A DNA stretch of 64,000 bases from Limnobacter alexandrii (GTDB lineage Bacteria; Pseudomonadota; Gammaproteobacteria; Burkholderiales; Burkholderiaceae_B). Shown piece by piece: positions 9,213 through 17,658 of the stretch (position 1 is the first letter of the stretch; the number at the start of each line of letters is the position of its first letter). The stretch spans positions 186,001-250,000 of the forward strand of contig NZ_SWKN01000007.1 of the NCBI RefSeq assembly GCF_005871185.1, written 5' to 3'. The notes beneath the pieces are model-generated. The model ran no database searches and had not been told where the DNA came from. It worked only from the letters and a program-made list of their open reading frames with translations. The position numbers and the translations under genes were made by a program.

Positions 9213-9896
9213 ATGAACACACCCTATATTGCCGTTCAAATCAAGGAAGATGTTTACACCCAGATGAAGGCGCTGCACGAGCGCGCCTCCAAACCCATCA
9301 GCGATGAAGACAAAGCACTGGGGGCCGACCTGCTGGCGCAAACCTATGTGCAGCTGCTGGACACCTGTTTTACCCACCTGCTCGACGAGCTGAACAAAAC
9401 CCAGCCCGACAAAATGCTGCAAGACGCATCGAAGGTGATTCACAAGGTACAAAGCGAGGCACAGCATTACATTGGCTGGCTGATCAAATTTATTGCCAAC
9501 AAACGCGTGCCGCCTGTGATTCACCATTTTCACGACATGGTGCACCTGCTCAAGCTCAATGGCCAGGAACATCCCTACATCGTAATTCCGGTCACTACAA
9601 CTTACGCAGAAAGTGCCAGCGATGTCATGAATGCGCTGGCCATGAAAGACGATACGCGCATTCAAGAAGGTGTTGAGCTGTTGATTGAGGCGATTGAAAC
9701 TGCACTGGTGCCGCTGGTGTACACACCCAACGACCTGATGGGTTTTAATTTTGTAATCAGCAAAACCATCAACGGCGTGATCAATGTGCTGCACACCTTG
9801 TTCAAACACACCTTGCGCAAACTACCGCCGCACATTGAAATAGAAAGCTACCCGGCCATTGCGGCTCACTTCGAAACATTTCTGATTAGAAAGTAA
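9213..9896 (+). CDS. Hypothetical cytoplasmic protein
   Basis: This 227-residue protein begins MNTPYIAVQIKEDVYTQMKA. It is predicted helical and soluble, without a signal peptide, and has several histidines in the middle (VIHHFHDMVHLLKLNG). I recognise no family. It is divergent from the Sel1-repeat gene, and its 3' end is 3 bp from the convergent hydrolase gene. Confidence 0.7.
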   Translation: MNTPYIAVQIKEDVYTQMKALHERASKPISDEDKALGADLLAQTYVQLLDTCFTHLLDELNKTQPDKMLQDASKVIHKVQSEAQHYIGWLIKFIANKRVPPVIHHFHDMVHLLKLNGQEHPYIVIPVTTTYAESASDVMNALAMKDDTRIQEGVELLIEAIETALVPLVYTPNDLMGFNFVISKTINGVINVLHTLFKHTLRKLPPHIEIESYPAIAAHFETFLIRK

Positions 9897-9899
9897 GGT

Positions 9900-10757
9900 T
9901 CAGGTGCTTTGAATGAATTGGCGGAGCAGCGGAAATACTTCGCTTTTCGCAGCTTCGCCGCGAATCATCTGGCTGTGGGAGAAGTCTTTGCTAAACCCTT
10001 GTTGCACTGCGCATTCATGCCAGGTTTTCGGACCGCCCAAAGCGTCGTAAATTCGTCTGCAACCCTTGATTGGTGCTACTTCATCACGACCACCTGCAAT
10101 CACCAATGACGGCACATTGACCTGCTGAAGCGCCTGCAAATAATCAAAACCATCGGCTCCTTTCCAACTGCCACTCAAATTCCACTTGCACCACTGCACC
10201 AGCAGCAATGTAGGCTCACCCTCAGGCCCAATGGGTACCAATTTTCGGGGTGTTCGGCCAAACAATCGGGTTAAGGTGCCCAAGGCAGCAACCCGCATTT
10301 TTTCTTTCAGGTTGGGCGCTGCGTCTGTCACTTGTGCGCCAATCAGGCTCAGGCTTTTGATCTGTGAAAGCCTTTCAGGTTGCCGGGCCAGCAGCATCAA
10401 GGCCAGCAACCCGCCACCGCTGTGTGAAGTCCAATGCAGCTGTGGGTGCCCAGTGTGTTGAATCATGAAATCGATCGCAGCGGGCAAATCATTGAAAGCC
10501 GGGTATTCAAAGTTTTGCTTGCGATGCGCGGGCTTGGCCTGCCCATGCCCACCCCATTCCAATAGCCAGGTATCGAATCCTTGCTCTGCAAGAAAAGCAC
10601 CCAAATGTTCTACCGCAAACAGGTTGGACAAGGTGCCATGCGCCACCACCACAGGCAAACCCACGGGGTTTGCTGGCGTGTAGCGATGCAAGGCCACATG
10701 GCCCCCCCCCTGCATGGGAACGAGGTGGGTTTCCTGTTTCAACTGCGAACCTGCCAT
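9900..10757 (-). CDS. Alpha/beta-fold hydrolase
   Basis: I take ATG 10757 as start, 5 nt after the stop of the upstream SDR gene. The frame is open to 10808 but that would overlap the SDR. The 285-residue protein has an alpha/beta-hydrolase core: VVAHGTLSN (oxyanion region), the nucleophile elbow TSHSGGGLLAL, an acid in GGRDEVAP and a late His in FSHSQM. The elbow is SHSGG, so the usual first Gly of GxSxG is Ser. Substrate is unknown. It closes a three-gene minus-strand operon (esterase, SDR, this hydrolase), which suggests a pathway that makes or cleaves an ester of an alcohol or ketone. Confidence 0.82.
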   Translation of the reverse strand: MAGSQLKQETHLVPMQGGGHVALHRYTPANPVGLPVVVAHGTLSNLFAVEHLGAFLAEQGFDTWLLEWGGHGQAKPAHRKQNFEYPAFNDLPAAIDFMIQHTGHPQLHWTSHSGGGLLALMLLARQPERLSQIKSLSLIGAQVTDAAPNLKEKMRVAALGTLTRLFGRTPRKLVPIGPEGEPTLLLVQWCKWNLSGSWKGADGFDYLQALQQVNVPSLVIAGGRDEVAPIKGCRRIYDALGGPKTWHECAVQQGFSKDFSHSQMIRGEAAKSEVFPLLRQFIQST

Positions 10758-10762
10758 GTTAT

Positions 10763-11542
10763 TCAAGCAACAGGCTTGGAAATAAATTTCACCACCTTGG
10801 TGGCCCAACTGCGTGGCGTAAAGCGAATGCTTTGAGCCATGGTCCAGTTCAGGGCACCGTGAATGTAAACACGCTGGTTTCGCTTCATTGCGGCATAGCC
10901 TTTCACGGCAACATCCTCAGAACTCGGCATGCGTTTTCCTTGCACCAAAGCCGACTTCTGCATATTGGCTTCGGCCTGGAAACCCGATGCAGTTGGGCCG
11001 GGGCACAAGGTGCACACGGCAACGCCGCTGTCTGCCAACTCTTCGGCCAACGCCTCGCTGAAGCTGAGCACATAGGCCTTGGTGGCGTAATACGCAGCCA
11101 TGTAAGGGCCTGGCTGAAACGCGGCAGTTGAGGCCACATTCAAAATTTTTCCGCGGGTATTGAGCAAATCGGGCATGAAACCACTGCACAGCACCGTGAG
11201 TGCTTCCATGTTCAGGCGCAACATGCTGGTGGTGTCGTCCACTGGCGTGTCTTTGAACAAACCATAGGTGCCCACGCCTGCGTTGTTCACGAGGTAACTG
11301 AGTTCAATGTTGTGGGCTTTTACCTTGGCGATTAATTCGGTGGCGGCATTGGGCTTGGACAAGTCTGATCCAATCACAAGCACGTCAACTTTGTACTTGC
11401 CCATGTAGTCAGCAGCCAATTCCGCCAGCTTGGCCTCGTTGCGGGCACTCAGCACCAGCGAAATTCCGTCTTTTGCAAAACACTCCGCCAAATGCAAACC
11501 AATACCCGAGGATGCGCCTGTCACCAATGCCCATTGCTTCAT
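10763..11542 (-). CDS. Short-chain dehydrogenase/reductase
   Basis: This 259-residue classical SDR has the NAD(P)-binding TGASSGIG motif at residues ~8-15, NNAG at ~90, and the catalytic YYATK. Members oxidise or reduce alcohols, ketones or acyl groups with NAD(P)H. Substrate cannot be read. Its ATG overlaps the stop of the upstream esterase gene as TAATG, so the two are translationally coupled. The alpha/beta hydrolase follows 5 nt downstream. Confidence 0.92.
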   Translation of the reverse strand: MKQWALVTGASSGIGLHLAECFAKDGISLVLSARNEAKLAELAADYMGKYKVDVLVIGSDLSKPNAATELIAKVKAHNIELSYLVNNAGVGTYGLFKDTPVDDTTSMLRLNMEALTVLCSGFMPDLLNTRGKILNVASTAAFQPGPYMAAYYATKAYVLSFSEALAEELADSGVAVCTLCPGPTASGFQAEANMQKSALVQGKRMPSSEDVAVKGYAAMKRNQRVYIHGALNWTMAQSIRFTPRSWATKVVKFISKPVA

Positions 11543-12450
11543 TACTCTTCCCCTCTTCTTACAAAATCAGCGATTGCCCACAAGGCTTTGTCGGCCTTTT
11601 CCACAAAAGCATTGAACATTTGAAAGTTGTGCCACATGCCTTCATACACTGTGCAGCTTACTGGTACACCAGCGGCTTTGGCACGCTTCTCCAGCAATAA
11701 AGCGTCATCGAGCAAAATTTCATCACTGCCCACCTGAATGAACATTGGCGGCAAATCATCAAGTTCTGCAAACACGGGTGACACACTTGGGTCGGCTGGC
11801 AGTGTTTCGCCGCAATACGCGCTTACCCCACGCTGCAAAGGCACCACGCTCAGCATGGGGTCGGCCTTGGCTCTGCTTTGAATGGAGGCCGAAGTCAATG
11901 TCATGTCAACAAAGGGAGAAATCATCACCAGCCCGGCAGGCAAAGGTATGCCTTCGTTGCGCGCATAAATGGCCATGGACAAAATGTGCGCCGCGCCTGC
12001 AGAGTCACCGACCAAAGTAATATTTTGGGGATTTACATCGAGGTCCAGCAGGGCCTGGTACGCCGCCAGTCCATCTTCAAGGGCTGCGGGGTATGGGTCT
12101 TGGGGCGCAAGCCTGTAATCAACCAAGAACACCCGCGCGTTGCAGCGCACAGCAAGTTCGCTGGCCAAGGGCAAATGGGTTTCAAGCGAGCCTGCAAAAA
12201 ATGCGCCGCCGTGCATGTGCAGTAAAACTTGATCAGTGTGCGCATTCGCTGGTCGAACCAATGCGCACATGCAGGTGCCCAGTTCCAGATATTCAACGCG
12301 CGCATCGGGCCGAACTTTGAACAAGGGTGCACCAGCATTCATGGTGGCTGCAAGCCAACTGAGCGGAATTGGAAGCTTACCGGGCGCCTTGAAAGTGCTG
12401 CGCAAGGTTGCACGAACAGCCTTCTCGGCCACAAACTGAATCGGGTTCAT
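11542..12450 (-). CDS. Esterase/lipase of the hormone-sensitive lipase family
   Basis: I choose ATG 12450, preceded by GGAG about 11 nt upstream, giving 302 residues. The HSL-family signatures are clear: the oxyanion motif HGGAFF and the nucleophile elbow GDSAGA, with acid in GSDEILLDDA and His in MWHNFQ. These enzymes hydrolyse short- to medium-chain esters in the cytoplasm. It is the first gene of the minus-strand operon esterase-SDR-hydrolase, with a 1-nt TAATG overlap to the SDR. The divergent PaaX-type gene is a likely regulator. Confidence 0.9.
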   Translation of the reverse strand: MNPIQFVAEKAVRATLRSTFKAPGKLPIPLSWLAATMNAGAPLFKVRPDARVEYLELGTCMCALVRPANAHTDQVLLHMHGGAFFAGSLETHLPLASELAVRCNARVFLVDYRLAPQDPYPAALEDGLAAYQALLDLDVNPQNITLVGDSAGAAHILSMAIYARNEGIPLPAGLVMISPFVDMTLTSASIQSRAKADPMLSVVPLQRGVSAYCGETLPADPSVSPVFAELDDLPPMFIQVGSDEILLDDALLLEKRAKAAGVPVSCTVYEGMWHNFQMFNAFVEKADKALWAIADFVRRGEE

Positions 12451-12472
12451 GGGTGCAGGGTCTCCGAATGTT

Positions 12473-12496
12473 ACAGCGCAATGCAATTTACGCTGT
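12473..12496. promoter_or_regulatory. Inverted repeat between esterase operon and PaaX-type gene
   Basis: The arms ACAGCG (12473-12478) and CGCTGT (12491-12496) form a 6-12-6 inverted repeat in the 154-bp divergent region. It lies 22 bp upstream of the esterase start and could be a repressor operator. A weaker pair GTTAT/ATAAC lies just beyond. No experimental consensus is matched. Confidence 0.35.
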
Positions 12497-12604
12497 TTTT
12501 GTTATTTTCTTCAATATAACGAATTTGTAGCTGGCCGCAGGCTGCCCCCTCCACCCTGCCCGGCAACAAGTTAGACTATTACCTCCAATTCAATAAAAAA
12601 TTCC

Positions 12605-13414
12605 GTGAAAACAAACGCTTCCCCAAAACAATTAATTCTTGGCTTGATGTTGGCTGGCAAGGGTCGACAAGTGAAGGCGGCACACATTGTGCTGGCTTGC
12701 GGCCTGTTTGGTGTTTCTGAGAACAGCGCACGCGTGGCCATGGCGCGCCTGGTTGCAGAAGGTCAGTTGAAATCGGCTGGGAGGGGTGTTTACACCTTGG
12801 GCAAACAGGCTGCATTCACCGGCCAGGACATTCAGGCCTGGAGCAGCAGGCTTACCGCCACCTGCACCTGGAATGGCAATTTTTACGCGGTGTTCACCGC
12901 ACACCTTGGTCGCAGCAATCGCAAGCAGTTGCAACTGCGCGAAAAAGCCCTGGCCCTATTGGGTTTTCGTGAATTTGAGCAAGGCCTGTTTGTACGCCCG
13001 GCCAATTTGAATCTGGGTTTGTCGGGCATTCATGAAAAACTGCTTGCACAAGGGGTTGAAAAGGAAGTGCTTGCCTTTGAATTGACACCTGCCAACCCGG
13101 CACAAATCAGGCTGATTCAAAAACTCTGGGACATCCGAAAACTTGAAAAGCTTTACACCAGCCACACGAAAAAGCTGAACGACTGGATGCAAGGCTACTC
13201 ACGCATGAAACTCGAAAAAGCGGCTCGGGATGCATACCTGGTAGGCAGCCAGGCCATTTATGAAGTACGTCGAGATCCCCTGCTTCCTGCTGAATGGGTC
13301 GATGCTGCTGCACGGCAGCAATTCTTTGAAAGCGTGCTGCGCTTTGATGAAACAGGCACCAGGGTGTGGCGCGAGTTGCAACTGCGCATATTGAAAGACG
13401 AAGAAGTGATCTAG
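12605..13414 (+). CDS. PaaX-family transcriptional repressor
   Basis: This 269-residue protein starts at GTG 12605. The N-terminal ~70 residues form a winged helix (VSENSARVAMARLVAEGQLK), followed by the PaaX central and C-terminal domains (WDIRKLEKLY, LRFDETGTRVWRELQLRIL). PaaX proteins are repressors that usually sense CoA thioesters, classically phenylacetyl-CoA. No phenylacetate genes are in the window. It is divergent from the esterase-SDR-hydrolase operon, which is its most likely target. Confidence 0.82.
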   Translation: MKTNASPKQLILGLMLAGKGRQVKAAHIVLACGLFGVSENSARVAMARLVAEGQLKSAGRGVYTLGKQAAFTGQDIQAWSSRLTATCTWNGNFYAVFTAHLGRSNRKQLQLREKALALLGFREFEQGLFVRPANLNLGLSGIHEKLLAQGVEKEVLAFELTPANPAQIRLIQKLWDIRKLEKLYTSHTKKLNDWMQGYSRMKLEKAARDAYLVGSQAIYEVRRDPLLPAEWVDAAARQQFFESVLRFDETGTRVWRELQLRILKDEEVI

Positions 13415-13455
13415 AAAAGCATTTCATTACATCGCTTTACTTTTAATTCCACATC

Positions 13456-13467
13456 TGTAATATTACA
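13456..13467. promoter_or_regulatory. Perfect 12-bp palindrome upstream of the PF10118 gene
   Basis: The sequence TGTAATATTACA is a perfect palindrome, 57 bp upstream of the start at 13525. Its size and place suit a dimeric repressor such as a TetR-family protein. It may overlap the promoter, which I cannot define well. Confidence 0.4.
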
Positions 13468-13524
13468 TCCACAACTGTCAACGTCATTGATGGTAATGAT
13501 GTACAAGGCTCTGTGGAGGCTGTC

Positions 13525-14355
13525 ATGCGCACACCGGTTTCTATTCACCAGAAAGGTTCGAGCTTTCCGGTTCGTCGAATGGATTTTGATTTCACCAACA
13601 TCAATCGCCATTTTGTCAACAATGACCCTGCCAGCAGCCACCTGTGGACTGCCTTTCAAGCCTACTTTCCTGAAGGTGAACAGTTTTTCGTAGATGCTGT
13701 TCGAGACGCCAAAAAGTGGGTGAAAGATGAGGCGTTACTGAGGGAAATCAGTGCATTTATCGGACAGGAGGCTATGCATGGCAAGGAACATTTGCAAGCC
13801 AATGCCGAACTTAAACACCAAGGAATCAATGTAAATGGCTGGGATGCGCGTACACGCTGGGCACGCAAAAGGCTCAACAAATTACTGTCGGTAAAAGCCC
13901 GCCTGGCAGGCACCGCAGCAGTTGAGCATTACACCGCGGTGATTGCCGAACACATCATGAAAAGTGAAGAATTCCACACCATGATTGTCGACCCCACCAT
14001 CAAGAATTTGATTTACTGGCATGCCATGGAAGAAAGCGAGCACCGCGCTGTTGCCTTCGATACTCACAAAGCGGTGGGAGGCACTTATGCCCAGCGCGCC
14101 ATTGCCATGAGCATCGTGTCGATCATCATTGGCCCGGTGGTATTTGCCGCCATGGTGAGCTGCATGAAACAAGACGGGGAGCTGTACAACGCAAAATCAT
14201 GGTTGAAATGCGCCGACCTGTATTTGGGGCGCACAGGTCTTTTCCGTAAAATGATTCCTGATCTGCTTTGCTTCTACAAACCTGGCTTTCATCCCATGCA
14301 GACCAATATGGATGCCCCCATGAAGTTGTGGAAAGAACGACTGTCGCTGGTTTAA
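13525..14355 (+). CDS. PF10118-type putative metal-dependent hydrolase
   Basis: The start ATG 13525 follows GGAGG by 5 nt. The frame extends 4 codons upstream but the ribosome site would then lie inside it. The 276-residue protein resembles PF10118, annotated as predicted metal-dependent hydrolases with a ferritin-like helical layout. Candidate ligands are in FIGQEAMHGKEH, AAVEHYTAVIAEH and HAMEESEHRAVAFD. The family's reaction is not established, and it often sits by lipid-related genes. Here it precedes a FadL porin by 204 bp on the same strand. Confidence 0.8.
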   Translation: MRTPVSIHQKGSSFPVRRMDFDFTNINRHFVNNDPASSHLWTAFQAYFPEGEQFFVDAVRDAKKWVKDEALLREISAFIGQEAMHGKEHLQANAELKHQGINVNGWDARTRWARKRLNKLLSVKARLAGTAAVEHYTAVIAEHIMKSEEFHTMIVDPTIKNLIYWHAMEESEHRAVAFDTHKAVGGTYAQRAIAMSIVSIIIGPVVFAAMVSCMKQDGELYNAKSWLKCADLYLGRTGLFRKMIPDLLCFYKPGFHPMQTNMDAPMKLWKERLSLV

Positions 14356-14559
14356 ATAAAAAAAAATTTGAACGATTGATTGAATCTGAGTTACATTTCC
14401 ATCAGTATCAATGTTAATCGTTGTAAACATAGGGTCTTTACTCAAGCATTATTCATTGAGAAGACCCAGTAAAAATTTTAAAAACAACCAGCAAAAAACT
14501 CACGACACTCGAAGCCGGGCGCACAGCGACCCAGCACGTCGGAGCCAGGAGACAGACCA

Positions 14560-16041
14560 ATGGTGTTTTTGCAGCAAAGCTCCCTTCGGAGAGCCTGTGC
14601 CGTGGCCTTTTCAATCACGGCGTTTTCGCTCAGCCAGCAGGCGTATGCCGGCGGTACAGCCAACGACAATCAAAGCACGATGGGCATTGCCACGGCGGGT
14701 GCCGGTCAGGCCGCTGAAGCATCGGATGCGTCGGTAATCTTCTTTAACCCCGCTGCTTTGACCCGCTTCAAACGCATTGAGGTGTTGAATGTGGCCAGTA
14801 TTGCCACCTTCGACAACGATTACACCTCAACTCAAGACAACGATGGTCCCCCAACCGACGATGGGCGCCAGGGCTCCAACGGTGAGTTTTTCTCCAGAAA
14901 AGACGGTTACGATTCTGCGCTGTTTATTCCAGGCCTCTTCGTGGCCATTCCAGTCAGCCCCAAGTTGGTCGTGGGTTTCAGTGCCTCAGGCTCACACGGT
15001 TTGTTGACACGTTACCGTGAAGATTACCCTGGCCGGGGATCTGGCCGCGAGAGTGATTTGAAAGTGACCAGGGTGAACTTGGGCTTCGGCTACAAACTGA
15101 CCCCCACCCTTTCAATTGGTGCCAACGGATCGTATGAACGTTATTTCCAGTCGATCAAACTGCGTGTGAACTTCCGTGACGCGGTGAGCAAACTGGGGCC
15201 ACCCGGAACCGAAGCGCTGCTGGATGGCTTGAACGCCTTGGGTCAAGCGCCTCCCATTCCCGGAGAAACCGATGGCAAGCTGCGTATTTTTGGCTGGGCT
15301 TTGAATGCGCAGGCAGGCTTGCTCTGGGAGCCCACTGAGCGTACCCGCATTGGTGCCTCCTATCGCCCAAAAACCCGATTCAATGGCAATCAAGGCGAGC
15401 TGACCATCAACGAAAATGCGGACACAGCCGCTTTCCGAGACTTTTTGGCAACAAGCCCGTTGATTGGTGTGGGTGGTCCGATTTTGGGCGTGAACGGTCC
15501 GCAAGCGGCTGGCGACTTGCTGCCGCAGCAGCAGGCACGCCAAAGCGTAATTTTCCCGGACGAGTTCCGTATTTCACTGTTTCACCACTACAGCCCGAAG
15601 CTAGACCTGATGGCCACTTACACCTATCAGGACTACACGGAAACATTCCTGCGTTATGAACGTGTAGCGACCGGCCGTGTGATTGAAGACGTGCCACAAA
15701 ACTTTAAAGTGGCGCACGCCTATCGTGTTGGCTTGAACTACAAAGCCTACAAGCGGCTCACCTTGCACGCTGGTTACGGCATGGAAAACGGCGTGGTTGG
15801 CGACGACTTGCGCATTCCAATTTTGCCTGACAACGATCGCCGCTTCTACGGCATCGGCGCAAGCTTCACCCCAAGCCGCGACACCACTGTTTCAGTGGCC
15901 TACGGCATTATCGACGTAGACGCCAGTGTGGTCGGCAACAACGATCAAGTGACGCCACGTGAAGTGTCTGGCGGCGAGTTCAAAGGCATTGCTGACCTCG
16001 ACGCCGATTTTGTGTCATTCAGCTTGATTCAAAAGTTTTAA
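14560..16041 (+). CDS. FadL/TodX-type outer-membrane hydrophobe channel
   Basis: This 493-residue protein has a signal sequence ending QQAYA, then the FadL-type mature start GGTANDNQSTMGIATAGAGQAA and the conserved ASVIFFNPAALTRF. The rest alternates in beta-barrel style and ends in phenylalanine (FSLIQKF). FadL channels let long-chain fatty acids or aromatic hydrocarbons cross the outer membrane. The substrate here is unknown. A strong terminator follows, and the 204-bp gap upstream contains its own AT-rich promoter region. Confidence 0.92.
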   Translation: MVFLQQSSLRRACAVAFSITAFSLSQQAYAGGTANDNQSTMGIATAGAGQAAEASDASVIFFNPAALTRFKRIEVLNVASIATFDNDYTSTQDNDGPPTDDGRQGSNGEFFSRKDGYDSALFIPGLFVAIPVSPKLVVGFSASGSHGLLTRYREDYPGRGSGRESDLKVTRVNLGFGYKLTPTLSIGANGSYERYFQSIKLRVNFRDAVSKLGPPGTEALLDGLNALGQAPPIPGETDGKLRIFGWALNAQAGLLWEPTERTRIGASYRPKTRFNGNQGELTINENADTAAFRDFLATSPLIGVGGPILGVNGPQAAGDLLPQQQARQSVIFPDEFRISLFHHYSPKLDLMATYTYQDYTETFLRYERVATGRVIEDVPQNFKVAHAYRVGLNYKAYKRLTLHAGYGMENGVVGDDLRIPILPDNDRRFYGIGASFTPSRDTTVSVAYGIIDVDASVVGNNDQVTPREVSGGEFKGIADLDADFVSFSLIQKF

Positions 16042-16076
16042 GTGTTGATAAAAACACCCTTGAGGCAGTAACTTGG

Positions 16077-16104
16077 AACGGTCGCTTTATGCGACCGTTT
16101 TTTT
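16077..16104 (+). terminator. Intrinsic terminator after fadL-type gene
   Basis: A 9-bp stem AACGGTCGC / GCGACCGTT with a TTTAT loop is followed by a run of seven T. It overlaps the last codons of the convergent DUF533 gene. Confidence 0.9.
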
Positions 16105-16770
16105 CGCCTGCTCCACCTGTGCACGCAACTCCACTTCCAGCGCAGGGTCTAATCTCAATTGCTTGGCCAGTTCTTGCAGATAGCTGCGTTCCATAAAACT
16201 TTCCTCGTCCACCACCAACACACTGGCCAGAAACATTTCCGCGGCCAATTCAGGTGTAGTGGCATAACTTGCAATTTCCAGCGGATCCAGTGGCTTGTTC
16301 ATTTCTTGATCAAACCAGCGTTGCAGCTGAGGGTCACTGGTTATTTTTGCAATTTCTCCATCAATCAGCTGGCGCTCTTTGGCATCAATATGGCCATCAG
16401 CTTTCGCGGCACCGATTAGGGCGCGCAAAATCGCCTGGCTGTGCTGCTCCACCTGTGGTTCCGGCAAACGGTCTACTGTTTGCGGCTCGTGCGTGGCAGC
16501 AATATTGCCCTGCTGCTGTTGCCAATTGCCATAGGCCTTGTAGGCCAGCACGCCCAATGCCGCCAAACCACCATACGTAACCACCTTGCCTGCCATTTTT
16601 TTGTGGCGCTTGTTGCCCAACAGCATGCCCAAGGCTGCCGTAGCTGCGGCACCGCCGCCAGCACCCACCAACACGTCTTTCATTTGCATGTTACTGGTGG
16701 CCTTGCCACCGCTTTGCAGCATGCCGGTACCGGCTTTCAACAGTTGATCAATCAGACTTTTCGAGTTCAC
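16087..16770 (-). CDS. DUF533 (YebE-like) membrane protein
   Basis: I take GTG 16770 as start because GGAG lies 6 nt before it, giving 227 residues. Early residues (SLIDQLLKAGTGML) lead to a glycine/alanine-rich membrane segment (VLVGAGGGAAATAALGMLL) and a C-terminal TerB-like helical domain (ILRALIGAAKADGHIDAKERQLI). That arrangement defines DUF533, whose E. coli member is YebE. Function is unknown. YebE is known to respond to envelope stress. It is on the same strand as the FGE/sulfatase pair, 63 bp downstream. Confidence 0.85.
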   Translation of the reverse strand: MNSKSLIDQLLKAGTGMLQSGGKATSNMQMKDVLVGAGGGAAATAALGMLLGNKRHKKMAGKVVTYGGLAALGVLAYKAYGNWQQQQGNIAATHEPQTVDRLPEPQVEQHSQAILRALIGAAKADGHIDAKERQLIDGEIAKITSDPQLQRWFDQEMNKPLDPLEIASYATTPELAAEMFLASVLVVDEESFMERSYLQELAKQLRLDPALEVELRAQVEQAKKTVA

Positions 16771-16833
16771 GCACAGCTCCAGTTTTTTGTTATTGAACTG
16801 AATGGACTGCCGCAATTGAAAAAGATTCCCCGC

Positions 16834-17658
16834 TTACTTGGGCGAGGTGTCGTAGGCGCAGCGAAAACCGATGTGGGAGGTACTGCTGGCCCCGGCAACA
16901 CCAATTCGGGCAGCGGGCCGGTATCGCAGGCAATATTCGGCTGCGCACAGGTGTGAACCGCCTTTCAGGGTGAACAGGGTGTTGGCATCTTGCTGGGGGC
17001 TGCACGAACAGCAAGTTGCAGGCTGGCTGAATGACGACTGAGTCCATTCCCACACATTGCCAATCATGTCGTACAAGCCATGACCATTGGGCGGAAATTG
17101 ACCCACAGCCACAGAACCCGGGCTTCCACCTGGCGCATAAAACCAGGGAAATGAACCTTGCCAAACCTGCGCCATGCGTTGGCCGTTGGGCGCAAATTCA
17201 TCGCCCCAAGCAAATTGGGAGTTGAGCAAACCACCGCGTGCAGCAAATTCCCATTCGGGCTCTGAAGGCAATCGCCCCCCGGCCCAGTTGGCATAGGCCT
17301 TTGCATCTTCAAGGGCCACGTGCACCACCGGGTGTTGATCGAAATCGCCGGGCAATTCATTGCCAGGGTGTGGGTTGTGCCAACACGCACCCGGCACTGC
17401 TTTCCACCACAGGTCGGGATTGTTCAAAGGCACTGGGCCTGGGGTCATTTGAAACACATGGGAATACCCCTGGCGCTCAGCCACAGTGACATGCTGTGTG
17501 GCCTCAACGAATTCTGCAAAGTCTGAATTGCGCACAGGAAAAACATCGATGGCAAACTCGGCCACGCTTACGGTGCGCTCGGGACGCTCTTCGGGATAGT
17601 GGCGATTCGAACCCATTCGAAACTCGCCACCCGAGAGCATTTTGCAGTTTCTAGACAT
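16834..17658 (-). CDS. Formylglycine-generating enzyme (sulfatase-activating)
   Basis: This 274-residue cytoplasmic protein of the SUMF1/FGE family oxidises a sulfatase active-site cysteine to formylglycine with O2 and copper. Visible features are the opening LSGGEFRMGS, GRLPSEPEWEFAARGG, GNVWEW, and the copper-binding cysteine pair Cys238 and Cys243 in GGSHLCAAEYCLRYR, so it is a true FGE and not just a lectin-like relative. Its start overlaps the sulfatase stop by 8 nt, so the two are translationally coupled. It has no signal peptide and would act on the sulfatase before export. Confidence 0.94.
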   Translation of the reverse strand: MSRNCKMLSGGEFRMGSNRHYPEERPERTVSVAEFAIDVFPVRNSDFAEFVEATQHVTVAERQGYSHVFQMTPGPVPLNNPDLWWKAVPGACWHNPHPGNELPGDFDQHPVVHVALEDAKAYANWAGGRLPSEPEWEFAARGGLLNSQFAWGDEFAPNGQRMAQVWQGSFPWFYAPGGSPGSVAVGQFPPNGHGLYDMIGNVWEWTQSSFSQPATCCSCSPQQDANTLFTLKGGSHLCAAEYCLRYRPAARIGVAGASSTSHIGFRCAYDTSPK

